From the NCBI GenBank assembly GCA_964522445.1, contig CAZFUY010000021.1:1-29807 (forward strand): a stretch of DNA of 29,807 nt. Direction: 5' to 3'. This DNA comes from CAZFUY01 sp964522445. Lineage in GTDB: Bacteria > Pseudomonadota > Gammaproteobacteria > SZUA-229. Shown piece by piece: positions 23,459-29,807 of the stretch. A program made the translations under genes and the position numbers. The notes beneath the pieces were generated by a model that ran no database searches, was not told the origin of the DNA, and was given only the letters and a program-made list of their open reading frames with translations. Numbering within the stretch: position 1 is the stretch's first letter; every line of letters begins with the position of its first letter.

Positions 23459-25141
23459 CTACAAATATTGGCCACTGGATGTAAATCTAAAGCACACCCC
23501 GCCCTTTTTGTTTTCAGTTAATATTAATTGATAATTATTTCGTTTAGCCAACTGTGCAGATTGGTAAAGCCCTATGCCATAGCCGTCTTTTGAGGGCAGG
23601 ATCTGATTGAACAGAATATTTTCCTTGCTTTCAGGTACAGGGTCACCAGAGTCACGAACCTCTATATAATGATATTTTTCTGAAGCATGTATTGTTGCTG
23701 TAATATTTGTTTCAGGTTTATTCCGCCGTTTGCTGCGTGCGTTTTCCAGTAAATTCTCTAATATGGTATCGAATACATCGGTGTCTATTTCTATGTCTTT
23801 TTCAGTCGAGCCATTAAAATTTATATCGCGCCCATGATAGCGGCTTTGTAATTCCTTCCACCATTCCGATAATAATTTAAAATTTTGTCCTGTATCGGTT
23901 TTTGTCTGTAATTTATCCAGTGTGTTTTGTAAGCGTTGAGTGAGTAGTGGTAATTGTTTTTCCAGTAGCTCATGGCTTTGTTCAGGATCATTGCTGTCCT
24001 GTACAACACCCGTTAAAGTTTGTAGTGCCTGTAATATATTTTTTATATCGTGAGTTAATTTAGACCCTGTTTCATACACTGCTTTCAAATGGGTCTGATT
24101 TTTTAAAGTTACTTCTCTAAGTTTTGATTGATAAAAATATGACATGAGTTGCATTAATAACTGTGCATGTATTTTAAGTGCGCTACCCATAGGAATATGG
24201 CTATATAGTTTCATTTTTAAATTATCTTCTTCAAAAATAAAAATATGCTTTGATGTGATGCCGTGAAATTCATTTTCATTGCCAGACTGCCATGAAATAC
24301 CAGATACCCAGGGGAGATTAAGCAAGTGCTCAATACTGAACTGAAGAAATATTTCTGGTTTTAATTTTTTATTTTTACCTAATAATGCTGTTTCGTTTAC
24401 CCAGTTTTCAAATGGATTGCCAATATTTAATATATGTTGCTCCCATTTTTGCCCCAGGCCTGAAAAGCCTCGTTTTGGAAGCCACAGTAAACTCACCAGT
24501 AATAAAAATAATCCTGAAAGAAAAGCTGTTATGAATAAAGATTCAATATAGTTTTGTTTGTAAGTAAAGCTAACCAGAATGCTGCTCTGATAAAAAGCAA
24601 ATAATCCAGAACTGATGAGCATGCTGTGCAAATAATCAATGCGGACAATTCTACGCTGTTTATTTGGCCAGATAGTAATGACAAAACAGGCAAAAAGAAT
24701 GCTGTAAAAAATGGTGTTATGTAATTCATTACCAAGGACTTCAAGATGAAATAAATTGGGAGTAATGGCCAGGCTTAGATCAAGAAAAAGGATAACAGCG
24801 GCCAGAGCATATACACCACGACTTATGCCCTGAATCAAAGCACTGCCACCTGTAAAACCTGTGAGTAATATGATCCATAATGCTATGAACCACCAGTTAA
24901 GAAAATAATACAGTCCAACAATAATAATAAGGCTGAGTATTAAAGATTTATTATTAATGCTCTCCTGTGAATTAAAGAGGGGCTGCCAGAACAGGAAAAA
25001 ACCCAGGTGTATAAGCAACAGGGTTGATGTAATGAGTATATCGTTCTGGTAGAGAGCAATATGCAGGGTTGCAAGCATTAGCCCAAGAGTGGCAAATTCA
25101 TATTTTGCCAGTGTTTTTTTATTTAATGGATTGGAGAGCAT
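23459..25141 (-). CDS. Membrane sensor histidine kinase, PrsK-like
   Basis: A 560-aa inner-membrane kinase. About seven membrane segments fill residues 10-222, then a cytoplasmic linker (about 230-335, possibly a degenerate GAF-like sensor), and the kinase core. The phospho-acceptor is in KLTHDIKNIL (His364); HD-KN is the form seen in PrsK-type kinases. The ATPase has the N box LENLLENARSKR (461-472), the G1 box DSGDPVP (497-503) and the G2 box GYGIGL (520-525). It lies between the pilus operon and the divergent pilin gene, and the locus contains one response regulator, so it is the natural partner of the 9799-11262 activator. It is encoded against the operon and so can be expressed separately. 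What it senses is unknown. Confidence 0.88.
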   Translation of the reverse strand: MLSNPLNKKTLAKYEFATLGLMLATLHIALYQNDILITSTLLLIHLGFFLFWQPLFNSQESINNKSLILSLIIIVGLYYFLNWWFIALWIILLTGFTGGSALIQGISRGVYALAAVILFLDLSLAITPNLFHLEVLGNELHNTIFYSILFACFVITIWPNKQRRIVRIDYLHSMLISSGLFAFYQSSILVSFTYKQNYIESLFITAFLSGLFLLLVSLLWLPKRGFSGLGQKWEQHILNIGNPFENWVNETALLGKNKKLKPEIFLQFSIEHLLNLPWVSGISWQSGNENEFHGITSKHIFIFEEDNLKMKLYSHIPMGSALKIHAQLLMQLMSYFYQSKLREVTLKNQTHLKAVYETGSKLTHDIKNILQALQTLTGVVQDSNDPEQSHELLEKQLPLLTQRLQNTLDKLQTKTDTGQNFKLLSEWWKELQSRYHGRDINFNGSTEKDIEIDTDVFDTILENLLENARSKRRNKPETNITATIHASEKYHYIEVRDSGDPVPESKENILFNQILPSKDGYGIGLYQSAQLAKRNNYQLILTENKKGGVCFRFTSSGQYL

Positions 25142-25266
25142 GGCTATTATGGGTATCCAGAAAGTTATTCTCTCTTTTAATGGCAGAAATTTAGAGCAAG
25201 AGATTTTGTGCTTACAGGATTTTAGCTTAATTTTTTTAATCTGTTATTTGTTTGCTGTCTATATCT

Positions 25267-25322
25267 CATCATAGTGATGATGTTTCAACATGAATGCATT
25301 AAAAACTGTTGAGATTTCAACA
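25267..25322. promoter_or_regulatory. Palindromic elements upstream of the pilin promoter (putative activator sites)
   Basis: Three palindromes lie in a 56-base stretch: CATCA-TAG-TGATG (25267-25279), TGTT-TC-AACA (25281-25290) and TGTTGA-GATT-TCAACA (25307-25322). The last two share the direct repeat TTTCAACAT, 32 bases apart, about three helical turns. They end 64 bases before the -24 box, the normal place for activator binding by sigma54 regulators. Apart from these and the promoter I see nothing else in the 316-base gap between the kinase and pilin genes; the kinase promoter was not located. Confidence 0.5.
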
Positions 25323-25385
25323 TTATTATTTAGTGTCTGCTATAAAAATACTATCTAAGCCTTTGTTTGTGCGGGCTATAAGATA

Positions 25386-25401
25386 TGGCACAGCATTTGC
25401 T
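25386..25401 (+). promoter_or_regulatory. Sigma54 (-24/-12) promoter of the prepilin gene
   Basis: TGGCAC-AGCAT-TTGCT matches the RpoN consensus TGGCAC-N5-TTGCW at every defined base, with the invariant GG and GC ten bases apart. Transcription should begin near 25412, giving a leader of about 46 bases with AGGAGA before the pilin ATG. Such a promoter requires an AAA+ activator with GAFTGA; one is encoded at 9799-11262. Confidence 0.9.
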
Positions 25402-25457
25402 GTGTTGTAGATAGCTTTTTATAAAACACGCTAATTTAATATTTAGGAGATAGAAAC

Positions 25458-26069
25458 ATGAGAAAGCAACAATCGGGCTTTACGCTAATTGAGATTGCAA
25501 TTGTGCTGGTGATAATTGGTTTACTACTGGGTGGTGTACTGAAAGGCCAGGAGATGATTAATAACTCTAAAATAAAACGTGCAGTGAATGACTTTAATGG
25601 TGTGAGTGCTGCAATTTATAGTTACCTTGATCGTTATAGTGCATTTCCTGGAGATGATCTTGATGCAGCCACTCAGGCGCGCTGGGGTGTTGCGGGTGGC
25701 GATAATAATGGTGTCATTGGTGGTAATGCCTGGGAAACTGCTAATGCCAATGAAGAAAGCCGTCTTTGGGTGCATTTGCGTAATTCAGGTTTAGTCTCTG
25801 GTAGTACGGCTGATGGTAATGCCACGGGTCGTAAGCGTCCTGGCAATGCATTTGGTGGCATTCTAGGTGTTGAAGATACTAACTTTGGTATTGGTGGACC
25901 CGTTATTTGTATGAATCGAGTTGATGGAAAATTTGCTTCTATTATTGATTTACAAATGGATGATGGTGTACCTAATACAGGCAGTGTTCGTGCAAGCCTA
26001 ACGAATAATGGTGCTGCTGAAGCTGTGTATACAGAGGGTACTGTGTATGTTATTTGTTCCCAGCTTTAA
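25458..26069 (+). CDS. Type IV prepilin, probable major pilin of the locus
   Basis: A 203-aa prepilin. The seven-residue leader MRKQQSG is followed by FTLIEIAIVLVIIGLLLGGVLKG, the canonical N-terminal helix with Glu at +5. The next segment, with SKIKRAVNDFNGVSAAIYSYLDRY and FPGDD, is typical of a widespread prepilin family. Two cysteines near the C-terminus (PVICMN and YVICSQL) probably close a D-loop disulfide. The strong AGGAGA ribosome site, its own sigma54 promoter and its own terminator suggest high, separately regulated expression, as expected for a major subunit. The Gly/Asn-rich middle may be surface exposed. Whether it is the main fibre subunit is an inference. Confidence 0.88.
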   Translation: MRKQQSGFTLIEIAIVLVIIGLLLGGVLKGQEMINNSKIKRAVNDFNGVSAAIYSYLDRYSAFPGDDLDAATQARWGVAGGDNNGVIGGNAWETANANEESRLWVHLRNSGLVSGSTADGNATGRKRPGNAFGGILGVEDTNFGIGGPVICMNRVDGKFASIIDLQMDDGVPNTGSVRASLTNNGAAEAVYTEGTVYVICSQL

Positions 26070-26092
26070 GAAAAATTAAAACTAGTAAGATT

Positions 26093-26123
26093 AAAAATGG
26101 AGAGCAGTGCTCTCCATTTTTTT
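26093..26123. terminator. Bidirectional terminator between pilin and ntrC
   Basis: TGGAGAGC and GCTCTCCA form a perfect stem around a three-base loop, with a run of A on the left and a run of seven T on the right. It serves the pilin gene rightward and ntrC leftward, since the two stops converge on it. Confidence 0.9.
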
Positions 26124-26131
26124 GTCTTCTA

Positions 26132-27535
26132 TTAATCCATTCCTAATTCTTTAATTTTTCGAGTTAAAGTATTTCTACCCCAGCCCAGTAATTTCGCTGC
26201 TTCCTGACGTTTTCCGCCTGTTTTAGCTAAAGCGGTTTCAATCATGATGCGTTCGAATTTGGGTAGAGCATCGTTTAGTAAATTATCTTTACCTAGCACT
26301 AATTGTTTTTCTGCCCAGTGATGCAAAGATGTTTCCCAGTTTTGCTGGGATGACTCTGTTTGCTCGACAGCATCAGGTTGTATTTCTGTGGGCAGATCAG
26401 ACATATGAACTTCACGGCTGGATGCCATAACCGTTAACCAGCGGCAGGTATTTTCTAACTGGCGAACATTACCCTGCCAGTCTAAATTAGATAAATAGCT
26501 TTCGACTTCGGGTAATAAAACTTTTGCATCAACACCAATTTCTTTTGCAGCATGCTGTAAAAATAAATTTAACAATGCTGGAATATCTTCTTTGCGTTCG
26601 CGTAGGGGTGGAATTTGAATGCGAATAACATTTAAACGATGAAATAAATCTTCACGGAATAAACCTTGTTTAACACGGTCTTCAAGGTCCTGATGAGTAG
26701 CGGTTATTATTCTTACATCTGCTTTTATGGGAGTGTGACCACCCACGCGATAAAATTGTCCATCGGATAAAACGCGTAATAAACGTGTTTGTAAATCTGC
26801 GGGCATATCGCCAATTTCATCTAAAAATAAAGTGCCACCATCGGCCTGCTCAAAACGGCCACGGCGTTGTGAATGTGCGCCAGTAAATGCGCCGCGTTCA
26901 TGGCCAAATAATTCTGACTCAAGTAAATCTTTTGGAATGGCTGCTGTATTAATTGCAATAAAAGGTCGGTTTGCGCGAGGGCTATGTTTATGTAAAGCCT
27001 TGGCAACTAATTCTTTTCCTGTGCCGGATTCACCGTTTATTAAAACAGTAATATTTGATTTTGATAAGCGACCAATAGCGCGAAATACTTCCTGCATGGC
27101 AGGTGCTTCGCCAATAATTTCTGGTGTATCTTCCTGCACCTGTGAGCCTGCACGTTCCGCCTGTTCTTCGCTTTTTTTACAGGCGCGTTTTGCAAGGTCA
27201 ACTGCTTCATCAATATCAAATGGTTTTGGCAGGTATTCAAATGCTCCGCCCTGATAAGCAGAAACGGCGCTATCTAAATCAGAATGAGCAGTAATAATAA
27301 TGGCGGGAATTTCGGGGTGTTGTTCATTAATTAAATTTAAAAATTCAAGGCCATCCATACCCGGCATTCGAATGTCAGTAATAATGGCATTGGGTTTTGA
27401 ACTGGCCATTGAATCAAGAGCAGAGTCTGCGCTTTCAAAACTGGTGACCTGCATGCCTGCCTGTTGTAAAGCTTTTTCAAGAACCCAGCGAATTGAAGAA
27501 TCATCATCGATAACCCAGATGTGTTGTTTAGACAT
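26132..27535 (-). CDS. ntrC: Nitrogen regulation response regulator NtrC
   Basis: A sigma54-dependent activator of nitrogen-limitation genes such as glnA, phosphorylated by NtrB. The 467-aa protein (469 in E. coli) has a receiver with VIDDDSSIRWVLEKAL and phospho-acceptor Asp54 (ITDIRMPGMDG), an AAA+ domain with GESGTGKE, the GAFTGA loop and Walker B LFLDEIGDMP, and a Fis HTH (GKRQEAAKLLGWGRNTLTRKIKELG). The start overlaps the 3' end of ntrB by eight bases, implying coupled translation. The glnA / DUF4124 / ntrB / ntrC order is common in gammaproteobacteria. Confidence 0.97.
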   Translation of the reverse strand: MSKQHIWVIDDDSSIRWVLEKALQQAGMQVTSFESADSALDSMASSKPNAIITDIRMPGMDGLEFLNLINEQHPEIPAIIITAHSDLDSAVSAYQGGAFEYLPKPFDIDEAVDLAKRACKKSEEQAERAGSQVQEDTPEIIGEAPAMQEVFRAIGRLSKSNITVLINGESGTGKELVAKALHKHSPRANRPFIAINTAAIPKDLLESELFGHERGAFTGAHSQRRGRFEQADGGTLFLDEIGDMPADLQTRLLRVLSDGQFYRVGGHTPIKADVRIITATHQDLEDRVKQGLFREDLFHRLNVIRIQIPPLRERKEDIPALLNLFLQHAAKEIGVDAKVLLPEVESYLSNLDWQGNVRQLENTCRWLTVMASSREVHMSDLPTEIQPDAVEQTESSQQNWETSLHHWAEKQLVLGKDNLLNDALPKFERIMIETALAKTGGKRQEAAKLLGWGRNTLTRKIKELGMD

Positions 27536-28607
27536 TATTAGTATCCAGAGGTAAATAAATTGTAAAAACAGTTTTTCCAGGGCGGCTTGAACATTCGATT
27601 AAACCACCGTGTTGATTAATTAAAGATTGTGCAATGGACAATCCAAGACCTGTGCCGTTTGCGCGGCCAGTTACCATGGGATAAAAAATCTGATCTATTA
27701 AATCTTCATCAATGCCGGGGCCGTTATCAATAATATCAACCTGTAGAACCAGTCGATGATGATCATGGCCAATGGTAAAATGGCGTTGTGGTCGTGTTTT
27801 AAATGTTATTTCGCCATTGCCATCCAGTGCGGCAACAGCATTGCGAGTAATATTTAATACTGACTGAATAAGTAAGTCTGGGTCGGCCATAAGATTAGGT
27901 AAGCTGGGGTCGTAGTCCAGATTAAAATATATCCCTTCATGACCTTCGGCCTGAACAAGTTGGCGAACGTGTTCCATGACCCGATGGATATTAGTAATTT
28001 TTTTCCTGGGCACATTGTTAGGCCCAAGCATTCGATCAACCAGATTTTGTAAGCGATCAGCTTCACCGATAATAATTTTTGTATATTCTTTTAAATCTTC
28101 ACTGGGTAGTTCTCGTTCCAGTAATTGAGCCGCGCCACGTAATCCTCCCAGTGGATTTTTTATTTCATGTGCCATGCCGCGAATTACATTTCGTGTGGCA
28201 CTTTGCTCGTTAATTAATTTTTCTTCTCGGGCTATGCGTAAATGACGGTCCATGCGTTTTATTTCCAGTAGTAACACGGAGCGATCATCGCTCAATTGCA
28301 TGGGGGTAACCATATAGTCGACTGTTATTTTCTGGTCGATATTTACAGCAATAGAAATTTCATGTTCCACAAAAGGCTGTTGTTCAGAGATTGCATTATT
28401 TAAATGGTCCATTAATGCACTATCAACAAATATTATTTTACTTAGTGGTGTGCCAAGTGCGCGTGTGCTACTGATATGAAGTAGATTTTCACCAGCTGGA
28501 TTCAGGTATTCAATATTTAGACTGGCATCGAGTAATAGCACGGCTGTGCTTAAGTTATCCAGTAAGCTTCGTTGTATTTCATTAATGTATAAGTTGTTAT
28601 CAGCCAT
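27528..28607 (-). CDS. ntrB: Nitrogen regulation sensor kinase/phosphatase NtrB
   Basis: A cytoplasmic PAS-domain histidine kinase that, under control of PII, phosphorylates or dephosphorylates NtrC. The PAS domain starts around residue 14 (SLLDNLSTAVLLLDAS), the HisKA motif is GMAHEIKNPLGG with His about 147, and the ATPase carries NITRNAVAAL, DNGPGID and GTGLGLSIAQS boxes. With the ATG at 28607 it is 359 aa, close to E. coli (349). A longer frame reaches a TTG at 28637, but that extension has no family counterpart and overlaps a possible sigma54 promoter. No good Shine-Dalgarno precedes the ATG. An NtrC box lies upstream. Confidence 0.95.
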   Translation of the reverse strand: MADNNLYINEIQRSLLDNLSTAVLLLDASLNIEYLNPAGENLLHISSTRALGTPLSKIIFVDSALMDHLNNAISEQQPFVEHEISIAVNIDQKITVDYMVTPMQLSDDRSVLLLEIKRMDRHLRIAREEKLINEQSATRNVIRGMAHEIKNPLGGLRGAAQLLERELPSEDLKEYTKIIIGEADRLQNLVDRMLGPNNVPRKKITNIHRVMEHVRQLVQAEGHEGIYFNLDYDPSLPNLMADPDLLIQSVLNITRNAVAALDGNGEITFKTRPQRHFTIGHDHHRLVLQVDIIDNGPGIDEDLIDQIFYPMVTGRANGTGLGLSIAQSLINQHGGLIECSSRPGKTVFTIYLPLDTNNV

Positions 28608-28620
28608 AAGTTTGCTTAAG

Positions 28621-28636
28621 TGCAAGAACTGAACCA
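28621..28636 (-). promoter_or_regulatory. Possible sigma54 promoter for ntrBC
   Basis: Read leftward the sequence is TGGTTC-AGTTC-TTGCA, one mismatch from TGGYAC-N5-TTGCW with correct GG-GC spacing. It lies about 150 bases downstream of the NtrC box. Transcription would start near 28611, only a few bases before the ntrB ATG, so either the mRNA is nearly leaderless or the match is accidental. Confidence 0.35.
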
Positions 28637-28773
28637 AATAGATAAATCTGTGATAAATATCGGTCTGAATTAAAAATATATATAAAATTCAATGAGTTAA
28701 TTTATATTAATTTGGGTGATGTCATTACTGACTAATTAAAATAGCAGTGGATTAATATAATAGAAAGACAGTT

Positions 28774-28790
28774 TGCACTATTCTGGTGCA
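28774..28790. promoter_or_regulatory. NtrC-binding site upstream of ntrBC
   Basis: TGCACTATTCTGGTGCA is a near-perfect match to the enterobacterial NtrC box (TGCAC-N7-GTGCA form), with extra flanking TT and AA extending the palindrome. It lies 167 bases before the ntrB ATG. It implies autoregulation of the operon, either activation through sigma54 or repression of a sigma70 promoter. Confidence 0.85.
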
Positions 28791-28823
28791 AAAGTACAAG
28801 TGGTTATGAAATTTGAATTAGAG

Positions 28824-29351
28824 TTAAGGTTTTTTGTGCAATTTTGAAAAGCGATGTATGTAAATAGTAACGGTATTACTGGATTTAATAAGTTTGTTAG
28901 ATTTGTTTCTTAATTCGGCTTTAATCTGGTGAGTGCCGCGATCAATGTGCTGAATATTTTCGCTTAAGCTGCTTGTCTTTTTTCTGATAGTTTTGCCATC
29001 AAGTAGAATATTTATATAGTCACCCGCCTTAATGTTTAGTCCCGGTTTTATTGCTAACTCAATGCTTATATTGCCCGCACTGTTATGAAATGATTTTTGA
29101 TCTGTGGGGCTGGTTATCTGAAAAGAAGTATATTGGGTTGATTTATCTTTTTCTTCAGGTTTTGTTTTGGTCTTTGGTTTTAATTTAACAGCAGGTGTGA
29201 CCTGTAATTTTGGAGGGATTAACTCTTCCGCGCCTTCATAGGGTGCTTTGTCTGAATAAACAACTTCACCATTTTCATTGGTATATTTATAAAGGGCAGC
29301 CTGGGCATTTGTGCAAGCCAGGAAGATAAATATTGTTAGTAATAAGCGCAT
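28824..29351 (-). CDS. DUF4124-domain periplasmic protein
   Basis: An exported 175-aa protein of unknown function. The signal peptide (about 1-19, ending NAQA) is followed by the DUF4124 motif ALYKYTNENGEVVYSDKAP (about 19-37), then a Pro/Lys-rich linker (55-75) and an Ig-like beta domain (about 76-170) with FQITSPTDQKSFHNSAGN and DRGTHQIKAELRN. DUF4124 proteins are frequently encoded between glnA and ntrB in gammaproteobacteria, but no activity is established to my knowledge. No cysteine follows the signal, so it is not a lipoprotein. The Shine-Dalgarno is weak. It is separated from glnA by a palindromic element and a terminator. Confidence 0.85.
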   Translation of the reverse strand: MRLLLTIFIFLACTNAQAALYKYTNENGEVVYSDKAPYEGAEELIPPKLQVTPAVKLKPKTKTKPEEKDKSTQYTSFQITSPTDQKSFHNSAGNISIELAIKPGLNIKAGDYINILLDGKTIRKKTSSLSENIQHIDRGTHQIKAELRNKSNKLIKSSNTVTIYIHRFSKLHKKP

Positions 29352-29422
29352 GTTGTGAGCTTAGTGGGGTTTCTGGAGTGATGCAATATATAGTGTCTGA
29401 AAATGTATTAATATTGAGTTGT

Positions 29423-29488
29423 CATCCTGAGCACAGCCGAAGGATCTTGTGCTTTATGATGTCAGATCCTTCGGCTGTGCTCAGGATG
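29423..29488. repeat. Long palindromic element (25-bp perfect arms), MITE/REP-like
   Basis: Bases 29423-29447 and 29464-29488 are exact reverse complements around a 16-base loop. The arms begin CATCCTGAGCACAGCCGAAG, a member of the TCATCCTGAGC...GAAGGATCT type of dispersed palindrome seen in many bacterial genomes. It lies between the glnA terminator and the DUF4124 gene. Only this copy is in the window, so mobility or copy number cannot be judged here. Confidence 0.8.
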
Positions 29489-29523
29489 CTAAATAGCTAA
29501 TATTTGTGGATTAAAATCTGTCG

Positions 29524-29552
29524 AAAAAAAACCCCGCAAGGCGGGGCTTTTT
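29524..29552 (-). terminator. Rho-independent terminator of glnA
   Basis: Read leftward, GCCCCGC and GCGGGGT pair around a three-base loop and are followed by a run of seven T; an A run precedes the stem. It lies 23 bases after the glnA stop. Confidence 0.93.
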
Positions 29553-29574
29553 CATACTCAATAAACTGTAAAGC

Positions 29575-29807
29575 TTATAGAGAGTAGTACATATCAAATT
29601 CAACTGGATGAGTTGCCTGACGTAAACGCTGTACTTCTTCGTCTTTCAGTTCGATGTAAGCATCGATCTGGTCATCTGTAAATACGCCACCTTTAGTCAG
29701 GAAGGCACGGTCTTTGTTCAAAGCATCCAGCGCCTGGTCGAATGAGTGAGCAACTTGTGGAATCTCTGCTTCTTCTTCAGGAGGCAGGTCATACAGGTTC
29801 TTATCCA
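29575..29807 (-). CDS. glnA: Glutamine synthetase type I, C-terminal 77 residues (5' truncated by window edge)
   Basis: GlnA makes glutamine from glutamate, ammonia and ATP, and is the main enzyme of ammonia assimilation. Reading leftward from the window edge gives DKNLYDLPPEEEAEIPQVA, then a helical stretch, GGVFTDDQIDAYIELK, and the C-terminus HPVEFDMYYSL, which matches the end of gammaproteobacterial type I GlnA. The adenylylated tyrosine region and catalytic residues lie outside. The stop is at 29575-29577. Codon use (GAC, CTG, CGT) is visibly more biased to highly expressed codons than in the pilus operon. Confidence 0.97.
   Translation of the reverse strand, partial: DKNLYDLPPEEEAEIPQVAHSFDQALDALNKDRAFLTKGGVFTDDQIDAYIELKDEEVQRLRQATHPVEFDMYYSL

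Noticed and set aside
26832..27254. 140-codon plus-strand frame inside ntrC
   Set aside because: It is antisense to the AAA+ domain of ntrC, with no ribosome site or recognisable domain.

Overview
The window is a chromosomal stretch of an AT-rich gammaproteobacterium. Support comes from the order atpD-atpC-glmU, the block yibN-grxC-secB-gpsA (with trmL nearby), envC-ctpA, and glnA / DUF4124 gene / ntrB-ntrC. I cannot name the genus. No tRNA, rRNA, insertion sequence, prophage or CRISPR array was seen.

Left part (1-9664), housekeeping. The end of the F1 ATP synthase operon (atpD', atpC, terminator) is followed by glmU, without the glmS often found next to it. Then come a small orphan ORF, a SpoU-class RNA methyltransferase, and a leftward operon envC > ctpA > DJ-1/YajL-like. 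Divergent from envC is a small ArsR repressor with the two-cysteine layout of the HlyU/SqrR/BigR persulfide sensors. It is followed by an active-site-bearing YibN rhodanese, glutaredoxin 3, SecB and GpsA. The ArsR gene is bracketed by two exact 15-bp inverted copies of a palindromic sequence exactly 400 bp apart, which look like its operators. trmL converges on gpsA.

Centre (9734-26123), a complete-looking MSHA-like type IV pilus locus. It opens with a sigma54-activating response regulator (PrsR-like). There follow an ExeA/MshM-type ATPase carrying a C-terminal SPOR domain, the secretin MshL, MshN (TPR), MshE with a c-di-GMP-type MshEN domain, MshG, three assembly-platform proteins resembling MshI/J/K, a PilX-like pseudopilin with an internally duplicated C-terminal domain, and a minor pilin. 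Most junctions overlap or are only a few bases apart, which suggests one transcript. A membrane histidine kinase (PrsK-like) is encoded leftward. Divergent from it is a separate type IV prepilin gene, preceded by a textbook sigma54 promoter (TGGCAC-N5-TTGCT) and palindromic upstream elements. The likely logic is that kinase and sigma54 activator switch on the major pilin, while MshE adds control by c-di-GMP.

Right part (26132-29807), nitrogen regulation. ntrC and ntrB are encoded leftward with an excellent NtrC box upstream. Next come a DUF4124 lipoprotein-size periplasmic protein, a 66-bp palindromic element of MITE/REP type, a strong terminator and the 3' end of glnA.

The most interesting points are the self-contained, sigma54-wired MSHA-like locus with its own two-component system and unusual gene order, the SPOR-domain fusion, the duplicated pseudopilin, and the thiol-sensor/operator pair spliced between envC and yibN.
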